A stretch of DNA of 64,000 nucleotides from Oxytricha trifallax (taxonomy: Eukaryota > Ciliophora > Spirotrichea > Sporadotrichida > Oxytrichidae), in the NCBI GenBank assembly GCA_000711775.1, contig ARYC01017436.1, positions 62,001 through 126,000 on the forward strand. Direction: 5' to 3'. The position numbers and the translations under genes are program-made. The notes beneath the pieces were generated by a model. That model did not search any database and had not been told where the DNA came from. It saw nothing but the letters and a program-made list of their open reading frames with translations. Shown one piece after another: positions 38,101 to 50,318 of this stretch. Positions within the stretch are counted from its first letter, which is position 1, and each line of letters begins with the position of its first letter.

Positions 38101-38240
38101 ACAATCCAAGCAAGGGCAGTTTCGACATGATGGGTGGTGGAGGAGGAAGTGTCAACAGCGGCAGTGGTGTCACTGGGACTGGCCACGTTATTAATGCAGG
38201 CATCCAGCAAGTTATTTCTTTTTTAACTCAAAGAAACTGA
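35165..38240 (+). CDS. CCDC6-like coiled-coil protein
   Basis: Probable start MSQQQSHQDIS at 35165; the link to the next coding block near 35285 is unresolved. Then LEDLSKEDLIKIL, EEEYIANKLMTRLSALQLEKESL, KKEEDFLQQNLRKKLKKLQ and LEQEQEQIVNKLSKQL follow the exact order of the heptad blocks of CCDC6 (H4/PTC), a cytoskeletal coiled-coil protein. The C-terminal half is Ser/Asn/Gly-rich and ends GTGHVINAGIQQVISF before TGA 38238-38240. GT-AG introns: 35447-35587, 35842-35958, 37377-37438, 37539-37613, 37729-37762 (34 bp) and 37995-38027 (33 bp). Four IESs were resolved. The last 500 bases are duplicated at 42556. Confidence 0.82.
36212..36344 (+). other. IES, 133 bp, pointer AAACAA
   Basis: Repeats at 36212-36217 and 36345-36350. 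Excision gives EVQSKQELVLALAKEK in frame. The segment holds a long (AT)n run. Confidence 0.82.
36502..36588 (+). other. IES, 87 bp, pointer CAAATT
   Basis: Repeats at 36502-36507 and 36589-36594. Excision replaces a hydrophobic AT-coded stretch by a Ser-rich one (QSSNSSASSNESS). The length is a multiple of three, so the frame alone does not prove it. Confidence 0.75.
37034..37067 (+). other. IES, 34 bp, pointer CATAT
   Basis: Repeats at 37034-37038 and 37068-37072. Excision gives QADNISMVSGGVIGS in frame. A third CATAT at 37046 leaves the left boundary uncertain. Confidence 0.75.
37223..37281 (+). other. IES, 59 bp, pointer AATTC
   Basis: Repeats at 37223-37227 and 37282-37286. Excision gives GQQEFEQNQLQQEILG in frame. 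Confidence 0.85.
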
Positions 38241-39439
38241 ATGAGAGAGATAGCAGTAGATACTGATGATTAGATGGAATTTAAATTTTGTAATTCTTTT
38301 TTAGTTAGGGATCTAAATAATTACTTTATTCTCAAACATAAATTAAAATTAGATATAAAATTATCATGAATTATTGTAAAACTCATAATCAAACTTAAAG
38401 GAATCAAAAGAATTATCATAAATTATTTTCATTTTCCTTAGCTATATGGTTTTCTTTTTTTATTTGTTGGTGTTTTATGCGTGACCTTTAAGTTAAGTAG
38501 ATAAATGATATTTTATTAGAAACTAGTTTTAAATAATTATTAATATAAAGGCATTAATTTTAAGCTAACTTGACCTGATTGCATTAATTGTACCACTCTA
38601 ATCTTTAAGTTTATAGTGGCTCATGTTGACTGCTTATTTTGTCCTCTTTCAAATTTTAACTTCTTTTTTATTACATTTGCAATTGTATTGCAAATGATAT
38701 TATTATTTTTATTTTATAGAGATTACTACCTTAATTATAAGTTTTAAAATTTATTCTCAATTAAATTATGAAAGTACAGATCTATAAGCATAATTATCAT
38801 TTTTAACTTTTATGACACATCTATTAAAAGCATTATTAATTGCTTTATTTCATAATTTTCATAGTTTTTCTAAATACTAGTTAAGATTTAGCACATGACT
38901 GTTTATTCATTAGATTTCATAGTTTTTGCAGCTACTAAGAAAAACTGATTAATCAATTCTTTCGTACCTTGATTCTAAAATTATTTGATTGATTGAATAT
39001 ACAAATTTTGCTTTTATAAAGTAAATCTCATGTATATATTCAAGTAAACAAGGGACCTAGACTGAATTTAGAGAAAATTTTAATATTTTTGACAAATTTA
39101 ATCTCTTATTTCAATATTCATTATTTTTTTCATATGGAAAAACAAGACAATAAATTAAAACAAATTTCTGCTCTTTTAAAATATGCTTCTTGTTTTAGGC
39201 TTTAAAGTTATAGAACCTTTATTAAGTGTTTAGAATTCTATCTCTATTATATATTGATGAGTGAAGCTATAGTTTTATTAAATAGGTACATTATACTGTC
39301 TGGTTACAAAAAATCAACTGCATTAGAATTATGTTAGATTAACTTCTACTTTTAATTTTCAAATTTCTATAATTTATGTATTATCTTAAAGGTAATAAGC
39401 ATTTTGTAATAATTACAGTTTAATTTAAAATATTTATAC
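38241..39439. other. AT-rich spacer, no gene seen
   Basis: About 1.2 kb of A/T-rich DNA without coding signal. The first 40 bases share a short match with the region after the duplicated copy at 43156-43180. Confidence 0.5.
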
Positions 39440-39898
39440 TCAGAGTCTTGAAAGTAATACCATTTCTTCTATAAATGTTGGCTATGTCAGGAAATCTGCA
39501 ATTAAACATTACAGCTCGCTAGTCAAGAGGAAAGTGTGCCCAATACTTCAAAGTCTTCGAGTCACGGAGGTAGTCAATATTAGTCTGAGAGAACTTTTAT
39601 TTTCTTACTGGATGTCTTCAAGTACCAGAATTAAAATGCTAAACAACTAACATGCAGTGATACCTAACAGTTGAGGCACTCTTTAAAAATTTAATTACTG
39701 GTTTAACTTAAATTAGATTAATTTAAGTACCACAAATAAATTGCAGTTATTTCAAATAATTTAAAACATACTAAATTAGATTACTTTTATTTCCAATTTT
39801 TCACATATTTCTCAGTTATTAACTAACATCGATAAGCCCGAACTATACTAAACAAATCTGGTCACAAAATAATTATTTAGGGCTTTAAGGGTTTTAAT
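39440..39898 (-). mobile_element. TBE relic: 5' end of transposase and terminal repeat
   Basis: The minus strand resembles the left end of the TBE at 53670: a decayed GGG(C/T)TTT(A)AGGGTTTT run near 39880-39898, then coding remnants matching 53950-54200 (around a conserved GAAGACTTTGAAGTATTGGG block). Only about 460 bases remain and many positions differ, so it is an old fragment. No transposase could be made from it. Confidence 0.7.
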
Positions 39899-40181
39899 TC
39901 TCTACTTTAATGATATTTATTGTGAAATAATAATATAAGAAAATATTAAATGATTGTATAAATATATGAAGATTTCTTATGATTTAAATCTACCATTTAA
40001 TCTTATCTTTAAATTTTTCCTTGTAAACTATATTAAAACTATTATATATAATATTATTAATTAAATTTAGCTTAACTTAATTTGAATTACACTTTAGTTT
40101 GAATTTTTAATTCTTTGGCTTATGAATTAATTGTGGGAAATTTATTAACAGATAAATTCTGAATCAAATATTACTTTATAA
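39899..40181. other. AT-rich spacer
   Basis: No feature seen. Confidence 0.5.
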
Positions 40182-42023
40182 ATGAACGATCATCAAGAAA
40201 TGCTTGATAAACATTTCAGCGATTAATTAACAGATATTTCAAACTAAGACGTAAACACTTCTTTCAACCATCAAGACTAATAGAACTCAGCATCTAGAAT
40301 CGAGCAAGAAAGACTTACTAATCTTAATCATCAATCAAGCACTAATCAAACTAAAATACATGAGAAAAGCGGTGATTTCAGAAGTGACTTTAAGTAGAAC
40401 AGTTAATCAGACATGAGAATCGATCCTATCATTGTATTTTCTGAATAAGATGACTCAATGAATTCAATCATTAAACAAGACTCTTAACTTAACAAGAATT
40501 CTCAATTTTTATCAGGGAGAAAGACCAGATAATCTGACTCGTTTAGCTCAGGCACAATGTTTTGTACACCAAACAGTGAGATTCATTGCTAAACAGCTTC
40601 AACTAAAAGAACTTTACTTATAAGTTATTGTTTCTATTAATAAATTGCTTAACAAATAGAGTTTACAGAGTCAAAAAATGATGTTTGCTTCGAAAACGAC
40701 CTTCTTGATGAAGAGAGTTCAACAAATCTAATAACTTAAACTTAAGAACAAGATAATTTCAGATAAAATTCAAGATTCAGAGACAATTCAAACTTAAACT
40801 CTTTCACCAACTGTCAAGATTTATTTGATTGCTTTGACGATCTAGAAGAATAAAAGTAATTTGATGAAGAAAGCAGAGGCTTGCTAACAAGCAAAAGAAA
40901 GCGATTTAAAATGTAGAATGAGTTCATAAACAAAAATATACCAAGATTAGATTCATGTGATTCATTTGAGGGAGTCTTGCAGAGAAGAGAGGAGTCAGAA
41001 TTAAGATTTACCAATCATTGCAAAGAGACATCTTTCGTGAGGTAAAATACTGAACGTAGCTTCTTTCAAATCTTAAAGGATCTAGCTCTAAACAGTTTAA
41101 AGCATATGAAAAGAGTGGTAAGCAAGACCTCGTCCACAACATCAGACGAATCTTAGATAAATATAATTTTTAATTAAAAATACAACCAATTCTATTCTTC
41201 AGAAAAGATAAAGCATTAGAAAATTGGAAACTAAATCTAGTCTCAGCCTTCACTGGAAGAAATTGATTCGTCAAGCTAAAATTTGGGTCAAGGTATCCAC
41301 AAAAATGGAACAAAATATATCTAAATTATGAAGAAACTCCTTTGCAGGCAGTCCAGTTAGATTTCACTAAATACTCAACAGGTTAAGTCAAAGTCTAGAT
41401 AAGATTTTCTTGGAGCTAGAAGTATCTCATTGAAGCAAGAATAGAAACTAAAAGCGTCGCTTAAAAGTACTAAAAAACAATCTGTCTCAGTTTCAACATA
41501 CTTAGATTGTTAACATGAAAAGTGTAAATTAGATCCTGAATCAGTGGAAAGCATTATGATTAGAGTGCAATCAGAAATTAACTAGTTGAGAGAAGAAAAT
41601 GATTAGTAAAAAGTTATCTTAGAGGAGGTTTAAACTGAAACGAGAAGCATAAAACGTGAATTGACTAATCAATCTAGATGCTTGAATGATTTATTAAGTA
41701 GAGTTCTTAGTAATGATCATTACTCATCTGTAAGACAATCAGGATCACAATTTGATTAAGCTTAGCTCTAACCCAATCACCATTAAAGCAGCAGAAATTT
41801 TCAAATTATGAACGCTATTTAATCAAACAATCAGAGTTTCGATGGTAGAGTGTAACACTAAAACTTGTCTTAGGCAAATGAAAATTCATTGAGAATGAAT
41901 TTGTTTGACCAAGATTTAGCTATACCTGCACATCAACTTGTTGAAGGTCCTGGCTTAGTCAACCCCCCTATCTAAGCTCGTAGAAGAAATTCCATCGAGT
42001 TGTAATAAATGGTAAGCATTTGA
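40182..42023 (+). CDS. Gln/Ser/Asn-rich protein, about 610 aa
   Basis: ATG 40182 (MNDHQEMLDKHFSDQ) to TGA 42021-42023 with an open frame throughout under the Gln code. Low-complexity N-terminus; a short helical segment near 41550-41690 (RVQSEINQLREENDQQK) may form a coiled coil; polar C-terminus. A GGTAAGC at the end could be an intron donor, so the true C-terminus may lie farther on. No known domain was recognised. Confidence 0.7.
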
Positions 42024-42555
42024 TATTAATTGCTGATTAAGTAAGAGTAATTAGTAAAGTAATAATACACAATAGAGTTGCTTAAATGCGATTCTATGTT
42101 ACTGATTAATTAATAATGAGTGATTATAATTTAATTGTTATTCTAAGTTATTATTATTTAAAATACTAAACTGGCCAATATCGCAATACTTTTTGGCTAA
42201 AATGAATAATACAGCAAATAGGGAATTTCAAATATAGATGATATAAAAATTAAAATATTTCAAATTAATAGATTAATTTTTTTAAAAGTAAAATTTTATG
42301 AATAAAGTTTAATGCATTGATAAGGTATATAAATAAGTATTTAATCAAATTTAATTAATGTTAATTTAATATTTAATTAAAATAATCTTCTATAAATATT
42401 GTTTGTTAATAATAAATAAAAATGAAAAAAGATATATTGATATAATAATATTTAAAAAATAATAAAAAGTTTTAAATTAAGATTTTGGTTAAGATTCTAT
42501 AGTTATCAAATATTTTTCTTATGTATAATGAGTTGGATATTTTTTATATAATTTC
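42024..42555. other. AT-rich spacer before duplicated segment
   Basis: A/T-rich, no frame. It ends exactly where similarity to 37720 begins. Confidence 0.5.
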
Positions 42556-43185
42556 TCTCAGAGTAAGAAATTACATATTTTTATTGTGAATTACAGGATG
42601 AAATCAAATGATTACTTAAGCAGCATGGGCATGAGATAAAACCAAATGTTGGCTTCTGGTTAGCCATTCGATTCATCAATGGAAATGGACCAGTACTCAA
42701 TGACAGACAGCAGCAGCTACATAAGCAATGAGAGCAGTTTTAGTTTGGACAGTAAGGAACGTAGTTGCTCCAACGATTTAAGGAAGAGTTTTGACTCGAA
42801 CTCAAATGACTTTATGTACAGGAACCATGTAAGTCACCATACAATGTTTAATCAATTGTAGTATGGGAATATCGGATATGGGGGTGGAATCTACGGAGGC
42901 AGTGCAGTTGCAGGGGTTAGTGGCGTCACAAGAAACAATCCAAGCAAGGGCAGCTTCGACATGATGGGTGGTGGAGGAGGCAGTGTCAACAGCGGCAGTG
43001 GTGTCACTGGGACTGGACATGTTATTAATGCAGGTGGAAATGCTATTACTACACCTCATAAAGGATCAAATAACTTATTTTATATATATATTTATATATT
43101 AAGAAATATAGTAAATTTAATAATAATAATACTAATAATAACTAGAAGAAATAAAATGAGAGAGATAGCAGTAGATATTGATTAT
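42556..43185 (+). pseudogene. Second copy of the 3' end of the CCDC6-like gene (duplicated terminal MDS)
   Basis: From CTCTCAGAGTAAG to about 43034 this repeats 37720-38205 with only scattered base changes, mostly silent. Both small introns are present (42566-42598 and 42831-42862), so it is a DNA copy, not a retrocopy. After GTGHVINAGG the copies part: here GNAITTPHKGSNN and an AT-rich stretch, then the match resumes at GAGAGAGATAGCAG (43158). The upstream coiled-coil part is absent, so alone it cannot make the protein. It could serve as an alternative last segment for the gene at 35165, or be a dead copy. Confidence 0.8.
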
Positions 43186-43342
43186 CAATTACAAAATAAT
43201 AAAGAAATTGGAATTAGATTGATATTCAGGTGAATTGTTATTTTTCTTGATTTCATAATTTCTTTAAACATTGAAACATAAGAATTAATTAAAAATGCAA
43301 TCAGTATAATTAAGAAATTATAAAAATCTTGATGATTAAATA
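43186..43342. other. Short AT-rich spacer
   Basis: Nothing seen. Confidence 0.45.
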
Positions 43343-46147
43343 TCATTGAATAATAATTTGCTTAGACAAACTTCCAATAGCACTTCTATTAATCCCACTA
43401 TTACTACCAACCCCATCTTTCCTACCCTATGTTCTTAAAATATCTGGTATAGTGACACTATTAAGTGCTTATTTCTTATTTTCTAGTCCATCCTTCAAGA
43501 ATTGCTGAATGTCCTCCGTGAGACTTTTTTATGTTACTTTTTGAAGTTTTTTCTTGCCACTGGTTGAAGAGTGATGAGTGGCCATTCCTGAGGTTTTAGT
43601 AAGCACTTCCTTCACATAATCAACGAAATCTTCCTTCAATTTGGAATCATTCTAAATCTCTGATTGCTTTTTCTGGAGTTGTTGTGAAAGAAGGAGGGAA
43701 GGGTGTTTATTCTAGGCGAGTTAAATTTGTGTTTAGGAATCAATTTAGTAATCATAATTGTTGTTTTATGAGCCAGGAATTTGGTTTTAGTTTTGTAAGT
43801 ATGATTGCTTGGGGAATTGAGTCTGATTGGTTGGCTAATTTACTTCTTTTTCTAGTAATCTGGCGTCTGTTGATTATGATCGCTATATTAATAGGATTTA
43901 TTATAAGAATTCATTATAGAGACATTGGGACTTACCTAATTTAAGATTTCTTCTCTCTTTTTCCTTATAAAATTTGGTAAATTTCTCTACTTCATTTGGA
44001 AAGTCTTCACTCCTCTAATTATTTCATTCTTAGCTTTTGTCGCTTTAGGATCCATCATAATTGACCCTAAAAACTTGTTAAAATTTTATATAATTTTACA
44101 ATTAAATTTGTCATGAAATTTTCCTTCAATTAACTTCTTGTACCTCTCAGTCTCTTCTAGTATACAGGCTTTCAGCGTTTCTTTCTCCTTCATATCTAGA
44201 CTTGTAACGAGCTGCTTTTTAGGTTTTCCAACAGTTAATTAATAATTCTAATGAACTTTGAGAATATGTGCGTAGGGTTTAGATGTAGAGTATTACTAGC
44301 TATTTTCTTGCAGGTGATCTTATGTTGAGTTATTCTTCTAAGTTAAATTTGGAAGATCTGTTGAATTATTTACACTCTAATTCAGGCTTTCATGTTTCCC
44401 TCTGTTTAAGTCAAAGTTATTTGCTCTTTTCGAAGCTTAATAGCTGCTGTCTCCATATAAATCCTCATCTGCCTCATCGTAAATTTGTTTAGTCTTCTCT
44501 TAGAATATCTGATACTTTTTATCGATTTCTCCGCCGTTCAGTAAACTATTAGGTTTTGTTATCATAGGAGGCATTTTCTGAATAAGCTCTTGAATTTCTT
44601 TCTCATTTGAATACATAGTAGAAGGCACACCATACAAACTTCCACGGTCTTTCAATTTTTCCTTTAGCTTTTCGTTTTCATATAGCTTATTAAGTTTTCT
44701 GTAATCTTAAAAAGTTTACTTAAAAACTTGAGTATAAGCTTAAGTCTCCTTAGCAAGCCCCAAACATATGTCAGTATTACCATTCTTATGGTGTGTGGAT
44801 GATAGGGCAGTTGAAACTGAAAGTATATTCACTGGGGAGCCTGATTAGACACTTTTTGATAAAGAGGCAATTTTACTAGAATGATTGAGCCAAGCAGAGC
44901 ATACTGATTGCTTTTAATCAAGGATTAGAGATTATAGAGGCATGTCTTATTTTTCTTTCTCTCTTTTCTATATCAATTTTCTTTGAAGCAAAAACTCTTG
45001 TTTTTAAGCAGGAGTCATCTTCATTATATTTGATCCTTTTAAGTTCTGGTCGATGTTTGTTTCAATAAGAAGTTGCTTCTTAATCATTTGCTCTTTTTCC
45101 AAACGTTTAGTCTGTTCCCTAATATCTTGGATGTATAAAATAAAATAAGAATATGCATTTCTCTCCCATTTCTTGAAAGTTTTCTATTTTCTGCATTCCA
45201 AACAATTACGAGAAAGAATCTACCACCTTAAATAAAATGTTATAAGACCAATTTAAGGATTACATTTGGATCTAATGAATGAATGGGAGTTTTATTCCCC
45301 ATTTATACAGAAGCTCTCTATGATTTGAATCCAATAGCACCACTGCTTTCAATAATAGATTTCTAAGTATTCTACTAGTTTTTTCTAGGGGAGCCAAGCA
45401 AACTCTTATTTCCGGTATCTGCTTAATAACCTTTTTATCTCACCATTTAAAGTTTATTTTTCAATTACTCATCGAGAAGCGTTAAACCTGAGTAATAATT
45501 GTTGATCCACTCATCAGTGTCATCAAGAGATATTTTAATATAATATTTTGAACAAATAGAATTAATATATTTTAAACTTCTAAACATATTCCAACTCCAT
45601 TTTCATCTTTTACCATTTCTGCTGCTGGTGATTAAATCTAAGTTTTCGCTTTTTTACTATAAGGATTTTGTTGTTTCTCTAGCTATCTTTTAAGCAAAGT
45701 AAAGCTATCCCTGCGAGACATGGGAATAATTTTTCTAGGTGAGACTATCTATTTAACCTCGTCTGGAAGGGCATGTCGGTTAACATTTACTTCAATTCTT
45801 TCACTGCCTTTCCCTTTACTTATGCTAGTCAACTTTCTCTCTAATATATTTAATGTAAATACTTCAATCAATAAATATTTGTGCAGCTAACTTACTATCT
45901 TTTTCTTTTTATAACAGTTGCTCTGTGTACTTAAATCTGATATCAAGACCGTATAAATTAACTTTTGTAGGTTGCAAAATCTCTTTCCTTTATTCCTATT
46001 AAAAATAAGTTATAATAAATACTGCATTTATGTTTTTTTACTTACAACTCTAACTTTGTGGTTCATTTTTGCAATCTACTAGATTATGTCTGGCCTGGCT
46101 TTTCCAACATCTTTGATTGACTGTTTCAATAGATTATCTTCTTCCAT
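43343..46147 (-). CDS. Coiled-coil, Lys/Gln-rich protein, family not recognised
   Basis: ATG at 46147 (MEEDNLLKQSIKDVG). Two introns come first (45996-46045, GTAAGT...TAATAG; and about 45845-45900). Then ERIEVNVNRHALPDE, SLDDTDEWINNYYSGL, DIREQTKRLEKEQMIK, a polar middle, EDFVDYVKEVLTKTSG and a basic Ser/Gly tail ending at complement 43343-43345. The frame changes near 45560, 45240, 45120, 44790 and 43950 mean at least four IESs, not placed. Charged helical segments suggest a coiled-coil structural protein. Confidence 0.65.
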
Positions 46148-46227
46148 TTATTTTATTTCTTAATAATTATAAATATAAATTCATTAAAACTCTGAATTTA
46201 AATTAAAGATTACACATAAACTTAAAA

Positions 46228-47531
46228 ATGAAGCAAATATTTCCTAGCAATAAGAACTTTACAAAGAGACAGCACATTACAAATTAATTTGGCCTATATG
46301 CAATTGCAATAATTCTCTTTATAAACACTTAATACATCCAAGCATCAACAACAAACTCAAATTACTACAATTAATGCGTGAAATGTATAGTGAATGGCAA
46401 TAATTTTTGTATGATTATGCCAAATACTTATCCTGGTAAGTGTTGTCAATCAATGGTCAGTGCAACTGACTATTGCGATCCAGTATATAATTGGTGCACT
46501 TACTCTTTCACAGGTAATTCCAAGTATTTTGAATGTCCCATGCCCTCAAGTTGTGATGAAGTAGTCAGTGTAAGCGATAATTAATGGTACACAAAAATCA
46601 GAACTTTATAAGATGGAGAATCATGCATTCACAGGATCAAATACGATACTATTCACATGGACAATTCGGGGGGGGGAAGTTTTCTGCACTGGTTTATGAT
46701 AAAAGAAATTAGGGAAGTTTCTTGCACTTTTTTCAATTATTATATTAATCTTTATAAAAACTGTCAATCAACTTAAAATATAATTTCATTGTTATAATTA
46801 TACTTATTTATTTAATGAATATTCAATATCTCTACATATTACAAAAACTCTGACATATTTTATATAATATTATTAGATTTATCTGTCTTAACCATTATAT
46901 TTTCCTCTCTGTACTCATAGTAATTACAAATTGTTATTGGAATTTTGATTCAATTTATCTTGTTTTTTCAATACCTATATAATGTTAGATTATATTTTTC
47001 TTGAACTACTTCAATTATGAACAATATACTCTTAATATTTAATGGGTCATGAAATATTAAATTTTGTTATTTATTTTAAATTTATTGAATTTCACATGAA
47101 TAAAAAGAAATACAGGAAACTTCCCCCCCCCCCATAATTCTATTTACGACTTAGCTGATTTTGCAGGAGATACTGCTTTTCGTTATGATGATATTTATAC
47201 AAGCGGATTCTCAACTACTCCAGTAAGAGTTAGAATCACATCAAGTTCAGGTTTTATCAAGGGTTATTACCTTCCTAAATATATTGAGAGACCTCCTAGT
47301 TCACCCACTACTTTCAGCAATTTAGGGTTGGGTACATAGTACGTTTTAGATATTAATAATCCCTATATAACAGTTATGATATATACGAATGGAGGGCCCA
47401 CGACATACACACTGGAATATGGTAGAGTGGATGAGAGAGATTATTAGTCAATTGGTAATTATATAAGAGTCAAGTATTTTACTATGTTCATTGCTTTTGC
47501 TATGCTATATTTAGCTTTTGCTTTTTATTGA
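46228..47531 (+). CDS. Secreted or anchored Cys-rich surface protein
   Basis: ATG 46228. A hydrophobic segment at about residues 24-38 (GLYAIAIILFINTQYIQAS) acts as signal peptide or anchor. The ectodomain starts with a Cys-rich part (CVKCIVNGNNFC, GKCCQSM, CDPVYNWC, CPMPSSC). After removal of the 473-bp IES it continues in frame with IYDLADFAGDTAFRYDD and a beta-rich region. A C-terminal hydrophobic helix (YFTMFIAFAMLYLAFAFY) ends at TGA 47529-47531, which suits a membrane anchor or GPI signal. Family not recognised. Confidence 0.8.
46663..47135 (+). mobile_element. IES with transposon-like terminal inverted repeats (473 bp, pointer AATTC)
   Basis: AATTC lies at 46663-46667 and 47136-47140; excision gives IHMDNSIYDLADFAG in frame. 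Just inside the pointers are inverted repeats: a G run then AAGTTTTCTG at 46668-46686, and CAGGAAACTT then a C run at 47113-47133. A direct echo of the left end (GGGAAGTTTCTTGCAC) starts near 46711. The inside is AT-rich with no frame. This looks like a small non-autonomous transposon now acting as an IES. Confidence 0.82.
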
Positions 47532-47738
47532 TTAATTTAACAAAATGGCATTTCAAATATTATAAAATGATTAGACCTCCTTTAAATTTTCCTTTCTGAT
47601 TGAATCCAAAAATTATTAAAGATTAAGTTATAAATAATTAAATCAAAACAAAAAAGGAAAACTTTATTTGCATTTTGATCACCCAACCATTTCTCAAAAC
47701 TACCTATAGCTTAAGCATTAAAAAGTAAAATTAACAAA

Positions 47739-49199
47739 ATGTATCTGAATAACGATGAGGATGAAAAAACTTAGGATCCCTTCACATACGATGAGAGGTT
47801 TCAAAATGTCTTGTAGAAGATATTTGAATAGAGAAGTGAAGAAATTATCTAGCCCTATATTTTAAGTTTTTATCAATGCGAAGATAAAAACTATCATAAA
47901 ATTTCATTTTTATTTTATACATATTTATATTGCAAATAAGATTTTTTTTTACTTAAAAATTAATTTTTTTTCTAATCTTCTAAATATGTTAAAGCTCAAA
48001 GGACGCTATCTAGTAATTATATAATTTTAAATAATTATATGAATTTCAGTATCAAATTAATACCCCAATTACAAAGGTTTTCACTTCCTAATTTATAAAT
48101 CATGTACTTGATTCAATTAATTTGAGCGGAGTAAGTTTGTTAATAAAAAATATAAATATCTCACTTTAAACGACATTAACAGATATTTTGAGTCCTAATT
48201 TACATTATTTAGCAAATCAACATGAGGTAATCAGGCCCACAAACTTTTCATTTCTATGGATTTCCTGATTGCGACTATTTCAAACTGGTAAGTAATTAAA
48301 ATCTGTTTCAGAATAGTAATAAATTAGGAATTTCTATTTTTTCTTTTATTCAAAGTAAAAGAGCTTTTCATTAGATTGCGATAGTTCTGACACTGTGGAA
48401 CAAAAGAGCAGGGTTTCCGATGTCGTTTATTTCTATCGATGGCTTTACAGATGAAACAGCTTTCTACAGCAATTAGTTAAATTAGAACACACCCTTAGTA
48501 CACGATATATTCTAACACCTAAGCAATAACAGTAAGAAAACCATCTATGCTATATAATGACTGGCTAAACTTTCACTTATAGATTTCGTGATGTTGGAGA
48601 AAGAACTTAAGGATTTGCTGATTTTATTAGGACCTCGCGGTTTTATGACTATGCTTGGTTTTAGAAAAACAGTAGGATCTCAAGATTTACCATGGCCTTC
48701 AAAATTATAGTTAATTTAAAGCTTTAACAGGCCACATATCACTCTAAGTAAGTCCTATAATTCTTCAAACCTTTGTATATTAATATTTCACTTATAGCTG
48801 ATGAGGAACAGAAAAGAGTTAAAAATGCATCAAAATTGACAGTTGGAGCAAGAGCTTGGTGCAAGCATGCTCATAGGTCAAGTGAGGGATTTTGGGGACT
48901 TGCAAAAGGTACGGAAATTGAGAAAAATGAAGCCGCAGAAGTAGTTGCAAAGAGCATCATTGATGAATGTATTTGGATAAATGCGCATATTCTTCCACAC
49001 AATGAGTATATTATTGAGGTAAGATTAGTTAAAACTTATTGCATAATTTCTAATTTGTTTTACATAAAATGTTAATTTATATGACTTTTAGTGTCGTAAT
49101 GAGAGAGGATATGGGATAAGATGGACAATTAAAGGTGAGTTCAGAGGTTTCTTAGAACCACAAATGGAAGGAGGTCATGATAAAAAATGGAGACATTGA
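47739..49199 (+). CDS. Conserved protein of unknown function with C-terminal RGFLEPQM...WRH motif
   Basis: ATG 47739 (MYLNNDEDEKTQDPF). Early segments are separated by AT-rich DNA (47890-48180) not fully resolved. From about 48230 the frame reads through introns near 48289-48355, 48748-48797 and 49019-49091. The C-terminal block is the most ordered: ARAWCKHAHRSSEGFWG, KGTEIEKNEAA, CIWINAHILPHNEYIIE, RNERGYGIRW, EFRGFLEPQMEGGHDKKWRH, ending at TGA 49197-49199. The end (RGFLEP..E.GH...WRH) looks like a conserved eukaryotic domain I have met but cannot name, so no function is given. Confidence 0.7.
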
Positions 49200-50318
49200 T
49201 CTCATTTAAGACATGAAATATTCACAAAATCATTCTTATAACCTTCTATCTATCAATTATAATACTAAACTTTAACTTTAAAATTTAATTTATTTATTTA
49301 GAATTTTTGATAGGGTAAAGAATAATCAAAAATTTGCATATTGTATCATCTTAAAATTATATGTTGTAGTTTTAAATTATTATTTTGAAAAGTATTATAA
49401 AACGAAAAGTATTGATATCATAATTTATTAACATATATATATATACTGTTGTATAATCGAAAAGAATTATGTTATTTAGTTAAAATTTAAAGTAAAATTA
49501 TGAATAAATTAGTAAACAGTACAGATGGAGTGTGTTTATGCTTTTCTTATTATTGCTGAAATTATTTGATATAGAGATATTTTAATTATATAATATTTAG
49601 AATTTGACTAATTTTTGATAATATAGAGAATAATAACCTATGAAAATTAATTGATTATTGGTGGTATTTTAGCATTAAATTAAATAGTATTTCATATTAG
49701 GGAATAATTGATGTAAAAGTTTAAAAATCATTGCCACTAGATTAAAAATGATTAATTAATGCTTAAAACATAAAGAATATGGAAAAAGCTTTTTACAAGG
49801 ATTTCTAAATAAATACAAATACATGGTTCGTAAATTTTATTAAAAAACTTATTTTTTCTCTTCATTTAGATTTATAACATGCCTTGAAATCTTTAAATGC
49901 TAGGATACAAAATTTAATTCTAAAATTCAAATTATGCAATAAATTCATTATATATTTTTACACGGATCATTGAATTATATGATTTAAAAGCAAGCATATT
50001 TTTTCTTTAAAATATTGTTATTAATATATTTCCCTAATTAAAACCTTTTCTAAAAATACTAAGAGCTAATGTACTTAAAAATTGCTGGGCTAAAAAAAAT
50101 TACTTAAAACACCTCTTTATAAATAAAAATAATTTGATTATAAGTATAACCATTAAATTGGTTGATATAGTTTGTGCATAGTTTAGTAGATTTATTGAAA
50201 CCTATTAGAGTTATCTATTTTCATAAATTAAATCTTCATTTCTCTCTGGGTGTGAGATTGAAACTATTATCATCACTCTTCCCCTTCTATTATTTGCTTA
50301 TCTACTGTTACTATTTAC
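49200..50318. other. AT-rich spacer, about 1.1 kb
   Basis: No coding or RNA signal seen. Confidence 0.5.

Noticed and set aside
43684-43944. Plus-strand 86-codon frame (hydrophobic end)
   Set aside because: The minus strand reads as part of the coiled-coil gene here, and the plus frame has no partner exons.
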